NCBI GenBank assembly: GCA_020053915.1
Contig: JAGVMG010000065.1
Span: forward strand, 1 to 64,000
DNA length: 64,000 bases
Direction: 5' to 3'
From: Parachlamydiales bacterium
GTDB lineage: Bacteria; Chlamydiota; Chlamydiia; Chlamydiales; Rhabdochlamydiaceae
Part shown: piece by piece, positions 27,949 through 36,296 of the stretch
Layout: the number at the start of each line of letters is the position of its first letter
Numbering within the stretch: position 1 is the first letter of the stretch
Position numbers and translations under genes: made by a program
Notes under the pieces: model-generated
Databases searched by the model: none
What the model was told of the DNA's origin: nothing
What the model saw: the letters and a program-made list of their open reading frames with translations, nothing else

Positions 27949-29159
27949 TGTTCCGCTTTATCACTGAAACTTACCAACGCCTGATTGAGAGTCTCGACCT
28001 CACCCATACACGTTACCTGTACCCTTCCTTTACCTTGCGAAACCGGCTCACCGGCCTTATTGGACCGCGTGGCGTAGGCAAAACAACGCTGCTCCTTCAA
28101 TACATCAAAAATGAGTTGTTCAAGGAAGGCAAATGCTTCTATTTTTCTGCAGATTTAATCTATTTTCAGCAAACCTCCTTACTTCAATTCGTCAGCGATC
28201 TGCACTTGAAAGAAGGATACCGAATCATTTTCATCGATGAAATTCACAAGTATCAAGGCTGGAACCAAGAGCTAAAAAACATCTACGACGCCTTTCCTTC
28301 GCTAAAAATTGTGTTTTCAGGAAGCTCCATGCTAGATCTAATCGAAGGGAGTCATGACTTATCAAGGCGAGCTAAATTATACCGTTTGCAGGGGATGTCT
28401 TTTAGGGAGTATCTCAACTTTTCATTGGGCCTAAATCTTCAACCTATTCCTCTTGATGAAATCTTAGACAACACAACTGCCGCTCTTCTTCCATTAAAAG
28501 ATGTGGATCGGATTCTTCCTCACTTCGAAGATTATTTAAAGGACGGCTACTATCCTTTTGTCTTTGAAGATCCCCACTCGTACTATGAAAAAATATCGAG
28601 AGTCGTCGACAAGACCATATTTGAAGACATTGCCAATTATTACAGCTTAAAAACACCCAACCTACATTACTTTAAAAAACTTCTCACCTTTCTCGCCTCG
28701 ATTCCCCCTGCCGATCTCAACATGCATAGCTTAGCCAAAAATTTGGGGATCGATCACAAAACTGTCGAACACTATGTAGCGATTTTAGCAGCCGTTGGAC
28801 TCATCCGAGAAATGCGGCCCTACGAAGGGGGGAGCCCAGGATTGCGAAAACCTTGTAAAATCCTTCTGAACAACACAAATTTGATCCATACGATGCAGCA
28901 ATATTTGGGACAACCCGTATGCAAAGGCATGGAAAGAGAACTGTTTTTCATCCAAAGTTTGCAAAATGCAAACATCGAAGTGTTCTATTCGAAACAAGCC
29001 GATTACCGCACTCGTCAAGCTGTGTTTGAAATTGGCGGCAAGAATAAAACGCGAGAACAGTTGAAAGATTTAAAGGTCCCGTCTTATGTTGTCAAAGACG
29101 ATATCCTCCTTCCAATGAAAGGAGAAATCCCTTTGTTTCTTTTTGGATTTCTTTATTAG
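27948..29159 (+). CDS. AAA-family ATPase with C-terminal DUF4143-like domain
   Basis: A 403-residue member of the family of ATPases with an AAA_14 core and a winged-helix/DUF4143-like tail. Walker A is IGPRGVGKTTLLLQ (about 38-51), Walker B YRIIFIDEIHKYQGW (about 91-105), and sensor 1 KIVFSGSSMLDL. This is followed by LSRRAKLYRLQGMSFREYL, a helix-turn-helix-like MHSLAKNLGIDHKTVEHYV (near 265) and a nuclease-like end with VFEIGGKNKTREQ (near 360). These genes are scattered, often mobile accessory genes of unknown role. The start overlaps a perfect palindrome. It converges on argS one base away. Confidence 0.85.
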   Translation: MFRFITETYQRLIESLDLTHTRYLYPSFTLRNRLTGLIGPRGVGKTTLLLQYIKNELFKEGKCFYFSADLIYFQQTSLLQFVSDLHLKEGYRIIFIDEIHKYQGWNQELKNIYDAFPSLKIVFSGSSMLDLIEGSHDLSRRAKLYRLQGMSFREYLNFSLGLNLQPIPLDEILDNTTAALLPLKDVDRILPHFEDYLKDGYYPFVFEDPHSYYEKISRVVDKTIFEDIANYYSLKTPNLHYFKKLLTFLASIPPADLNMHSLAKNLGIDHKTVEHYVAILAAVGLIREMRPYEGGSPGLRKPCKILLNNTNLIHTMQQYLGQPVCKGMERELFFIQSLQNANIEVFYSKQADYRTRQAVFEIGGKNKTREQLKDLKVPSYVVKDDILLPMKGEIPLFLFGFLY

Positions 29160-29160
29160 A

Positions 29161-30930
29161 TTACATCCGCTCGAGCGTTTTTAGACCTAAGAGGTGCAAC
29201 CCCTTTTCCAAGATGCGCGCGACGGCTTCGCATAGAACTAAGCGGCTGTCTTCTTCGGGAGAACCTTCGACACGGCAGTCGCGGAAGAAGGCATGGAATT
29301 TTTCAGCGAGGACATAGAGATATTCGCAGAGGCGATTTGGGAGAAGATCGCGCGACATCATGTCGAGCGTTTCGCCAAACTGACGCAAATGGAGAGCCAG
29401 CTCTATCTCTGTGGGATGATTTAAGATGATCTTCGCATTGGAAATGAGCTGAGTCATGTCTTTGCCCACTTTGCGCTTAATCCCTTGAATACGCACGAAA
29501 GCATAGAGAAGAAACGCCGCGGTATTTCCTTCAAATTTCAGCATCCGCTCATAACTGAACACATAGTCTTTCAAGCGATGGCAAGAGAGATCTGCATATT
29601 TGAGCGCATCGATTCCAAGAACGGCAGCCATTTTTTCAATTTCATCAGTAGAATATTCAGGAAGACGTTCTGTGAGGATCTCTTTTGCTTTCGCAACGGC
29701 TCCTTGCAAAAGATCAATCAATTTTTCTGTGTCGCCCGAGCGTGTTTTAAATTTGGTGCCGTCAGGCCCCAAAACCACGCCGAAAGGAACGTGATCAAAT
29801 TGTGTGCGCTTGGGATCGAGGTACCCCGCTTTTTCGCACGCTTTTGCAAGCATCGCAAAATGCAGACTTTGTCCCGCATCGGTTAACACAATGATCCGAT
29901 CCGCTCTTTCCTCATCGATGCGTTGGCGCATCGCAGCGACATCCGTCGTGTCGTAGTTATAGCCCCCATCCGATTTTTGAACGATCATCGGCAAGGGAGT
30001 GCCTTCGCGCGTTGTAAATCCTTCTAAAAAGAGGCATTTGGCTCCATCAGAAATGCTAATGAGCCCCTTCTGTTCCAAATCGGCGATCACTTTGGGCAAT
30101 TCTGGATTGTAAAAGGACTCGCCACGCTCTTGAATCTTTACATCGAGAAGCGCATAAATCTCTTCAAAGGCTTTGCGCGAAATATCACAAATGATCTCCC
30201 ATGCATGCAGCGCAGCGGGGTCTCCCCCTTGTAAAGCGACCACTTGCAGTTGAGAGCGTTTTTTAAAGTCGGGATCTGCATCGAATCGTTTTTTTGATTC
30301 CCGGTACCAATGCATGAGCTGAGGAAGCTCTGTTTTTTGGGTCCCTTTTAATACATCGGGAACCGTATCTGTCATGTAAGCAATCAACATCCCAAATTGG
30401 GTTCCCCAGTCTCCAATGTGATTCAAACGGAGAACATCGTGCCCTAAAAACTCAAAGAGACGCGCGATCGCATCGCCGATGATCGTCGAGCGCAAGTGAC
30501 CCACGTGTAATTCTTTGGCGACATTAGGAGAGGAGAATTCGACGATGACCCGTTGCTTTTTTTCGGGCAGCGGAACGCCAAGCCTGTCATCGGATAAAAT
30601 CGCTTGGGTCTGTGTAGAAAGAAATTGAAGATCGAGCGTGATGTTGATAAATCCAGGCCCTGCAATCTCCATCTTGGCAATCATCGGCTGTCCAAGAGAT
30701 GTCTTTGGATCGACATGAGCCATCAGAAGCGCTGCGACATCGCGCGGACTTTTCTTCAGCTCTTTTGCCAATTTTAGGGCATTGTTACACTGATAATGCC
30801 CAAATTGTGTCTGGGTGGATTGCGTCACTTCGGCACGCAGCCCCTCAGAATCAGCTGAAACTTGAGCGCCGAATGCCGCATGCAACGCTTCTTGAAATTT
30901 CGCGACTAAATCCGTGACAATATTCTGCAT
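29161..30930 (-). CDS. argS: Arginyl-tRNA synthetase
   Basis: Charges tRNA-Arg. From ATG 30928-30930 (AAGGG upstream; the preceding GTG is less likely) the protein has 589 residues. It carries an N-terminal Add1-like domain, EFSSPNVAKELHVGHLRSTI with the HIGH motif HVGH (near 130), and a degenerate KMSKS-type loop KFKTRSGDT (near 370). The DALRG-type C-terminal anticodon domain ends LLGLKTLERM. Length is standard. It corresponds to CT454. Confidence 0.96.
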   Translation of the reverse strand: MQNIVTDLVAKFQEALHAAFGAQVSADSEGLRAEVTQSTQTQFGHYQCNNALKLAKELKKSPRDVAALLMAHVDPKTSLGQPMIAKMEIAGPGFINITLDLQFLSTQTQAILSDDRLGVPLPEKKQRVIVEFSSPNVAKELHVGHLRSTIIGDAIARLFEFLGHDVLRLNHIGDWGTQFGMLIAYMTDTVPDVLKGTQKTELPQLMHWYRESKKRFDADPDFKKRSQLQVVALQGGDPAALHAWEIICDISRKAFEEIYALLDVKIQERGESFYNPELPKVIADLEQKGLISISDGAKCLFLEGFTTREGTPLPMIVQKSDGGYNYDTTDVAAMRQRIDEERADRIIVLTDAGQSLHFAMLAKACEKAGYLDPKRTQFDHVPFGVVLGPDGTKFKTRSGDTEKLIDLLQGAVAKAKEILTERLPEYSTDEIEKMAAVLGIDALKYADLSCHRLKDYVFSYERMLKFEGNTAAFLLYAFVRIQGIKRKVGKDMTQLISNAKIILNHPTEIELALHLRQFGETLDMMSRDLLPNRLCEYLYVLAEKFHAFFRDCRVEGSPEEDSRLVLCEAVARILEKGLHLLGLKTLERM

Positions 30931-30939
30931 CACACCCTT

Positions 30940-32055
30940 TTAGACTTGAACAGCAGCGTGATGGAAACAAGGCGGTTGGCGTCGTTTGCCGATCTTGTAT
31001 TTCAAGCGATAATCGCCTAAAGAGATCGCAGCTTGATGTGTCGAGCAGCGATTTTGTTCAGCGATATCATAAATGACCATGAGCTGATCATATAATTGGT
31101 GAATCTTATTGCGAGAAGCAGAAGAACTATATCCGAGAGGATCGAGCTCTTGCGTGACGTTAATTAAACCGCCGGCATTGATGACAAAATCAGGAGCGTA
31201 GAGAATGCCACGCGCCATAAGAGCGTCTGCATCGCGGTCATTGAGCAACTGGTTATTTGCACAACCGCCGATGCCAATGCAACGGAGTTCTGGGATTGTT
31301 TGCTCATTGATAATTCCGCCTAAAGCACAAGGCGCTAGAACGTCGCAAGACACTTTTAAAATATCTTCCGGAGCTACCACTTGAGCGTCTAATTGCTTGC
31401 CAATGCGATTGCGTCTTTCTTCATCGATATCAGTCACAATGAGTTTCGCTCCATTCCAGAATAAGAACTCCGCCAACGCTTGACCCACGCTTCCTAATCC
31501 TTGAATCGCTACAGTGCGCCCTTCAACAGACTCAGATCCGTACACTTTTTTAAGAATCGATTGGATCCCGCGGTATGTTCCCCACGCAGTATATGGTGAT
31601 GGATTGCCGCTGCTCTTGGCATGAGGAAGGCCCACAACATAAGGAGTAGCCTGAGTAATAATTGTCATATCTGCTGGAGTACATCCCACATCTTCTGCGC
31701 AAATGTATTCCCCTTTCAATTGATCCACAGCCTGACCAAATGCGATCAAGAGATCTTCGGTTTTATTTTTTTTAGGATCGGCAATGATCACACTTTTGCC
31801 GCCGCCCCAACCACTTTCAGATAGAGCCGACTTATAGGTCATCCCACGAGAGAGACGCTTTACATCATTCAGAGCATCTTCGAATGTCGCATAAGGATAA
31901 ATCCGTGTTCCCCCGAGAGCTGGCCCGAGCGAGCTATTGTGAATGCTAATGATCGCACTCAATCCCGCCTGGGGATTTTTTGCCCAAACGACTTTTTCAT
32001 ATCCTGGCACAAAGATTTCTTCCAAAACTAAAGAATCGTCTAATGTCTGAGTCAT
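30940..32055 (-). CDS. ldh: Leucine/valine (Glu/Leu/Phe/Val family) dehydrogenase
   Basis: NAD-dependent oxidative deamination of branched-chain amino acids, cytoplasmic. The 371-residue protein has ALGGTRIYPYATFEDAL, SRGMTYKSALSESGWGGGKSVI (catalytic Lys regions), AEDVGCTPADM, the Rossmann loop VAIQGLGSVGQALAEFL (near 188) and LAPCALGGIIN, then FVINAGGLINV. The order and length match leucine dehydrogenase. GGGAGG precedes the ATG. C. trachomatis has a relative (CT773). Substrate preference among Leu, Val and Ile cannot be read from the sequence. Confidence 0.92.
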   Translation of the reverse strand: MTQTLDDSLVLEEIFVPGYEKVVWAKNPQAGLSAIISIHNSSLGPALGGTRIYPYATFEDALNDVKRLSRGMTYKSALSESGWGGGKSVIIADPKKNKTEDLLIAFGQAVDQLKGEYICAEDVGCTPADMTIITQATPYVVGLPHAKSSGNPSPYTAWGTYRGIQSILKKVYGSESVEGRTVAIQGLGSVGQALAEFLFWNGAKLIVTDIDEERRNRIGKQLDAQVVAPEDILKVSCDVLAPCALGGIINEQTIPELRCIGIGGCANNQLLNDRDADALMARGILYAPDFVINAGGLINVTQELDPLGYSSSASRNKIHQLYDQLMVIYDIAEQNRCSTHQAAISLGDYRLKYKIGKRRQPPCFHHAAVQV

Positions 32056-32352
32056 GTGTATCCTCCCCTGCTTGGGTCACGAAGATTGTATAAGCGCCAT
32101 GAAAATTGGTAGGCGAAAGTTTAGCAGCATAGCAATATCACCGCACAAATGCAAGCGAAAGCATACTCTTAGGAGGGAGAAGAGGGGAAGCGGGACATCA
32201 AAAGATCCTATCAAAGTCTGTTTTTTCAGGGAGCGAGGTTTTGCAATTGCAACGCTCTCTTCTTTTTTCACCTTGAAGGTTAAAGGGATTTAAGGTACGA
32301 TAATACATTATTTTAAGATGAGCCCTTTACTAAACGCACATTTGAGGGGAAA
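32056..32352. other. Divergent intergenic region (ldh / CT538-like gene)
   Basis: No gene is seen in these 297 bases. A purine-rich stretch (GGAGGGAGAAGAGGGGAAG, 32172-32190) and an AT-rich GATAAT near 32299 stand out. The latter may be the -10 of the downstream gene, but no good -35 is placed. Confidence 0.4.
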
Positions 32353-33099
32353 ATGGCAACGTTGGCTATTTCAGAAACGCTAAAAGATGAATTACTTAGG
32401 TTTCTCAAAAAGAACCGAAAGGCAGATCTGGTTACTACCTATCTTTATTTTTTGGAAAAAAAGTTTAATTTAAAACCTGTCCTTTTTGTCCGCGATAAAA
32501 TGATTTATCAGAGCCAAGAAGAGCTGATCAAGTCCTTAGAACAGCAAGGTAAATTGTGGCGCGAGACTGAGATCAAGATCCAGTACGGCCAGCAAAGCGT
32601 CAATGAATTGACAAAGAAAATTTACATCTGCCCCTTTACTGGGAAAGTTTTCGGCGACAACACCCACCCCAATCCTCAAGATGCGATTTATGATTGGGTT
32701 GCGAAATGTCCTGAAAATAAAGAAAGAGTCGGCGGCCTCAAAGCCAAACGCTTTTTCGTCTCTGAAGATCCGGATGTGATCAAAAATTATATTGTCAAAC
32801 GAAAGGATCCGATTACAAAAATCGTGTATTCTTCCGCAGTCACAGGGAAACTGTTCAATAGCCGCGAAGCTGTCATCAATGATTTTATTCATAATCAGCT
32901 GAAACAGATTCCTCTTGAAGAAGTGCCCAGCCAAAACCGCTTTCAGATTGAAGAGCACTTCATGAGCTTCATCCAGACACAGCTAGAAGAGAGCAAAATC
33001 GCCTCTTTTGTAGAAGCCCTCTCCCAATTTGAAGAATTTACATCTTATATGGAGCAATGGCTCGAAGAAGATAGAGATGAAGGGGACGATGAGCAATGA
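32353..33099 (+). CDS. Conserved chlamydial protein of unknown function (CT538-like, DUF2709)
   Basis: The 248-residue protein starts MATLAISETLKDELLRFLKK. It has ICPFTGKVFGDNTHPNPQDAIYDWVAKC in the middle, then a second, similar YSSAVTGKLFNSREAVINDFI, an apparent pair of 'TGK-F' units, and ends in a highly acidic tail (EEDRDEGDDE). The Cys-Pro-Phe-Thr-Gly motif resembles a treble-clef-like turn, but there are too few cysteines to claim zinc. It matches the chlamydia-specific CT538 family by position (before tsaE and dnaQ) and by my memory of DUF2709. Role unknown, cytoplasmic. Confidence 0.85.
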   Translation: MATLAISETLKDELLRFLKKNRKADLVTTYLYFLEKKFNLKPVLFVRDKMIYQSQEELIKSLEQQGKLWRETEIKIQYGQQSVNELTKKIYICPFTGKVFGDNTHPNPQDAIYDWVAKCPENKERVGGLKAKRFFVSEDPDVIKNYIVKRKDPITKIVYSSAVTGKLFNSREAVINDFIHNQLKQIPLEEVPSQNRFQIEEHFMSFIQTQLEESKIASFVEALSQFEEFTSYMEQWLEEDRDEGDDEQ

Positions 33100-33520
33100 A
33101 GTTTTCGTTAGCAGGTCAGCAACGGAAACCCACCAGATAGGCGCCTCCTTAGGATTAACGCTCCCCTTAGGGTCCATTGTGACATTCTCAGGGGACTTAG
33201 GCTCCGGCAAAACGACATTGATTCGCGGCCTGATTGAAAGTGTAACAAATGCCCCCGCGCGTGAAGTGTGCAGCCCTACATTCACCTACTTAAACATCTA
33301 CACGGGCGAAAAATCGATCTACCATTTCGACCTCTACAGACTCAAGCACGAAAATGATTTTTTAAATGCGGGATTTGCCGATTTTCTTGACGGCTCAGGG
33401 ATCTGTTGTATTGAATGGCCCGAAATCATCGACAACCTGCTGCCGGATTCACGAATCCACGTCACCCTCTCTTATTGTGAAGAAGGTGTCAGAAAAATTG
33501 AGATTGTAAGATATGAATAA
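33089..33520 (+). CDS. tsaE: tRNA threonylcarbamoyladenosine biosynthesis ATPase TsaE
   Basis: Partner of TsaBCD in making the t6A37 modification of ANN-decoding tRNAs. From ATG 33089 (AAGGGG upstream) it is 143 residues and overlaps the previous gene by 11 bases. Walker A is FSGDLGSGKTTLIRGL (about 35-50). SPTFTYLNIY (the threonine-rich switch), HFDLYRL and the Walker B-like CCIEWPEI follow. A long in-frame extension to 33029 is inside the upstream gene and rejected. It corresponds to CT537. Confidence 0.93.
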   Translation: MSNEVFVSRSATETHQIGASLGLTLPLGSIVTFSGDLGSGKTTLIRGLIESVTNAPAREVCSPTFTYLNIYTGEKSIYHFDLYRLKHENDFLNAGFADFLDGSGICCIEWPEIIDNLLPDSRIHVTLSYCEEGVRKIEIVRYE

Positions 33521-34145
33521 AAAATTCGCTTTCGCGCAGGCTCAATTTGTCGCATCCGCGTTTGCACCGGATCAATTTCCCACGCTGCGGAATCTCCATG
33601 GGGATTTCATGCCTGAAATCGCCATCGTCGGAAGATCCAATGTCGGTAAATCTTCGCTCATTAACCATCTGCTCCGCAACAAAAAGCTCGCGAAAACCTC
33701 TTCCACGCCCGGAAAAACTCAATCGCTTAATTTTTTCACAGTCGATCAATCGCTCGCCTTTGTCGACTTGCCCGGCTTTGGATTTGCAAAAGTTTCCGAT
33801 GCGATCAAACAGCAATGGGCCCTGTTACTTAAAACCTATTTGCAAGAGCGTAATCACGTCAAAATCCTTTTAGTTCTACTCGACGCGCGACGCTTGCCTA
33901 CCGATGATGATTTCGCGCTTCTCCAATGGGCGCAACAAAACAAAGTTCCCTTTCAGATTCTCTTCACAAAATCAGACAAGCTGAACGAGAGCGAGAAACA
34001 TGCGCATGCAAAAACGGCGATCAAAGCCCTCCAAGATGCGCTTTCAGAACCCTCGATCCCCTATCTTTATTACTCGATTAAAGATGCGCGCGCCAGAATA
34101 CAGCTGATCGATCGTATCAACCTCACCCTCAACCAAACGAAATAG
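33513..34145 (+). CDS. engB: Ribosome biogenesis GTP-binding protein EngB/YsxC
   Basis: GTPase needed for assembly of the 50S subunit. The 210-residue protein has G1 GRSNVGKSSLINHLL (about 36-50), G2 TPGKTQ, G3 VDLPGFGFAKV, G4 TKSDK and G5-like YYSIKDARA. The EngB-typical N-terminal FAQAQFVASA precedes them. Length is normal. It overlaps tsaE by eight bases, so it is translationally coupled in the operon CT538-like-tsaE-engB-dnaQ. Confidence 0.94.
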   Translation: MNKKFAFAQAQFVASAFAPDQFPTLRNLHGDFMPEIAIVGRSNVGKSSLINHLLRNKKLAKTSSTPGKTQSLNFFTVDQSLAFVDLPGFGFAKVSDAIKQQWALLLKTYLQERNHVKILLVLLDARRLPTDDDFALLQWAQQNKVPFQILFTKSDKLNESEKHAHAKTAIKALQDALSEPSIPYLYYSIKDARARIQLIDRINLTLNQTK

Positions 34146-34149
34146 TCTC

Positions 34150-34899
34150 ATGGGAAACATTCAAAAAGACGTCTTTATTTGTCTCGACTGCGAAACAACC
34201 GGACTGGAAACAGAAACCGATCAGATCATCGAAGTCGCAGCCGTCCGCTTTACGTTTGAAGAGGTCCTCGATTCCTATGAAACACTCATCGACCCTCAGG
34301 TGGCGATCAATCCTGCGTCGATGGAATTCCATCACATCTCAGATGATATGGTCAAAGGCAAACCAAAGATTCATCAAGTGCTTCCGGAGCTCATTAAATT
34401 TGTCGGCAAGCAGATTATCGTCGGACACGGAATCACCACAGACATCGCTTTTCTAGACACTGCCGCGAAAAAACATAGCATTCCTTGTCCCTTTTCCACA
34501 CAAGCTTATATCGACACTCTAAGACTCGCTCGTCTTTATGGAGAAAGTCCGACTAATTCCTTAGAACGCCTTCGACAGCACTTTAACATCGCTGAAGAGG
34601 GGGCTCACCGAGCGATGAGCGATGTCATTGTCAATATCGAGGTGTTTAAACAACTCTCGCGCAAATTCAAAACGACAGAAGAGATGATGAATCGCTTGAA
34701 AAGTCCCATCCTTTTGCGTACGATGCCTTTAGGGAAACATAAAGGGCGCGTCTTCTCCGACATTCCCGTCGAATACTTGCGATGGATGGTTCATCAAAAC
34801 TTCGACCAGGATCTGCTCTTTTCGATCAAAACAGAATTGAAAAAACGCAAACAAGGCGCTCACTTTAGTCAAGCTAGCAATCCCTTTTCAGAATTGTAG
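34150..34899 (+). CDS. dnaQ: DnaQ-like 3'-5' exonuclease (DNA polymerase III epsilon type)
   Basis: The 249-residue protein has the DEDDh nuclease motifs: FICLDCETTGLE (Exo I, about 9-20), GHGITTDIAFLD (Exo II, near 98) and GAHRAMSDVIVNI (Exo III, His and Asp, near 154). A C-terminal tail with LPLGKHKGRVFSDIPVEYLRWM-type residues is the small domain found after some DnaQ-like exonucleases. It may be the proofreading subunit or a stand-alone exonuclease; CT536 is annotated dnaQ. It starts four bases after engB. Confidence 0.9.
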   Translation: MGNIQKDVFICLDCETTGLETETDQIIEVAAVRFTFEEVLDSYETLIDPQVAINPASMEFHHISDDMVKGKPKIHQVLPELIKFVGKQIIVGHGITTDIAFLDTAAKKHSIPCPFSTQAYIDTLRLARLYGESPTNSLERLRQHFNIAEEGAHRAMSDVIVNIEVFKQLSRKFKTTEEMMNRLKSPILLRTMPLGKHKGRVFSDIPVEYLRWMVHQNFDQDLLFSIKTELKKRKQGAHFSQASNPFSEL

Positions 34900-34933
34900 C
34901 CTAAAGTTGTCTTGGGGTTATTTGGAGGCTCGC

Positions 34934-36139
34934 ATGGAAAAACTGAATGTATCTAATCTCGAAGTTGCAGGTAAAAAAGTTTTAGTGCGCGTCGACTTCA
35001 ATGTACCGATGCATGCGGATGGAACGATTTCAGACGACACCCGTATCCGAGAATCTCTCCCCACAATTCAGCATATCTTGAATGCGGGTGGCAGCGTGAT
35101 TCTTATGAGCCACCTTGGCAGACCCAAAGGAAAAAAAGACCCCCAATTCTCCCTTGCTCCTTGCGCAAAAGCACTCTCTCATCTTCTGAACAAACCTGTG
35201 ATCATGGCACCTGACTGCGTCGGCAAGGAGGTCGAAGCTCTCGCTCGGGAATTACAGCCAGGCCAAGTTCTTTTACTTGAAAACCTCCGCTTTTACCCAG
35301 AAGAAGAAAAGCCAGAAATCAATCCCGCTTTTGCTGAACAATTAGCGCATTTAGGCGATCTCTATGTGAACGACGCTTTCGGCACCGCGCATCGGGCACA
35401 CTCCTCAACAGCTGCCATCGCTCGCTATTTTCCACAGCGTGCCGCTGCAGGCATGCTGATGCAAAAAGAAATCGCGTTTCTAGGGAAGCTAGCTTCGCAT
35501 CCTAAGCGGCCTTTTTACGCCCTCATCGGAGGCTCGAAAATCTCGACAAAAATCGGCGTCCTTCATGCCCTTCTCGATAAAGTTGACGTCCTGTTTATCG
35601 GAGGCGCAATGGCCTACACTTTTTTCAAAGCCCAAGGGATTGAAATAGGCAGCTCATTGTGTGAGCCAGATCAGATCGAAACCGCAAAAAGTTTGCTCGA
35701 ACTCGCTCTTAAAAAAAATATCACCGTATATCTTCCGACAGACCACCTGATCGCCTCTAGTTTCAGCCAAGACTCTCCGACAAAAATCCTCTCCATCAAC
35801 GAAGGGGTTCCCACGGGCTGGCAAGGTGTGGATATTGGGCCAAAGACTCTATCGACCTGGGAAAACAGCTTAAAAAATGCGGCTACGATTTTTTGGAACG
35901 GCCCTGTGGGCGTGTTTGAAATTCCCGCTTTTGCAAAAGGAACAGAGGGGATCGCTCAAACACTTGCGCACTTGTCCGCCATCACGATTGTCGGAGGAGG
36001 GGACTCGGTTGCAGCCGTTAACCAACTGGGCTTAGCATCACAATTTTCCCATATATCCACGGGCGGGGGAGCCTCATTAGAATACCTCGAACAAGGACAT
36101 CTTCCTGGGATCGATGTCTTATCCAATTCTGCGAGCTGA
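34934..36139 (+). CDS. pgk: Phosphoglycerate kinase
   Basis: Glycolytic enzyme making ATP from 1,3-bisphosphoglycerate. From ATG 34934 (TTTGGAGG upstream) it has 401 residues. It carries KKVLVRVDFNVPM (signature, near 16), LMSHLGRPKGKKD, LLENLRFYPEEE, YVNDAFGTAHRAHSS, GGSKISTKIGVL, IFWNGPVGVFE and the nucleotide loop IVGGGDSVAAV near the end. The frame's first possible start at 34907 lies before the ribosome site and is rejected. Confidence 0.96.
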   Translation: MEKLNVSNLEVAGKKVLVRVDFNVPMHADGTISDDTRIRESLPTIQHILNAGGSVILMSHLGRPKGKKDPQFSLAPCAKALSHLLNKPVIMAPDCVGKEVEALARELQPGQVLLLENLRFYPEEEKPEINPAFAEQLAHLGDLYVNDAFGTAHRAHSSTAAIARYFPQRAAAGMLMQKEIAFLGKLASHPKRPFYALIGGSKISTKIGVLHALLDKVDVLFIGGAMAYTFFKAQGIEIGSSLCEPDQIETAKSLLELALKKNITVYLPTDHLIASSFSQDSPTKILSINEGVPTGWQGVDIGPKTLSTWENSLKNAATIFWNGPVGVFEIPAFAKGTEGIAQTLAHLSAITIVGGGDSVAAVNQLGLASQFSHISTGGGASLEYLEQGHLPGIDVLSNSAS

Positions 36140-36189
36140 AAATTTAATTATTATCAGCATTTATTTTAACTATGAATTGCGCATTATGG

Positions 36190-36217
36190 TTGTCAAATAA
36201 GTCGGAATCTCTATAAT
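36190..36217 (+). promoter_or_regulatory. Promoter of the NTT transporter gene
   Basis: TTGTCA (36190-36195) and TATAAT (36212-36217) are separated by 16 bases, near-consensus for the housekeeping sigma factor. The start would be near 36224, leaving a leader of about 70 bases before the ATG. Confidence 0.7.
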
Positions 36218-36296
36218 AAGGTCAATTCTGTAGATCTCAGAAAGGGGCGGAACATTTGTTAAAATTCCTCCCCCAACTGAACAACCTAGGCCACCT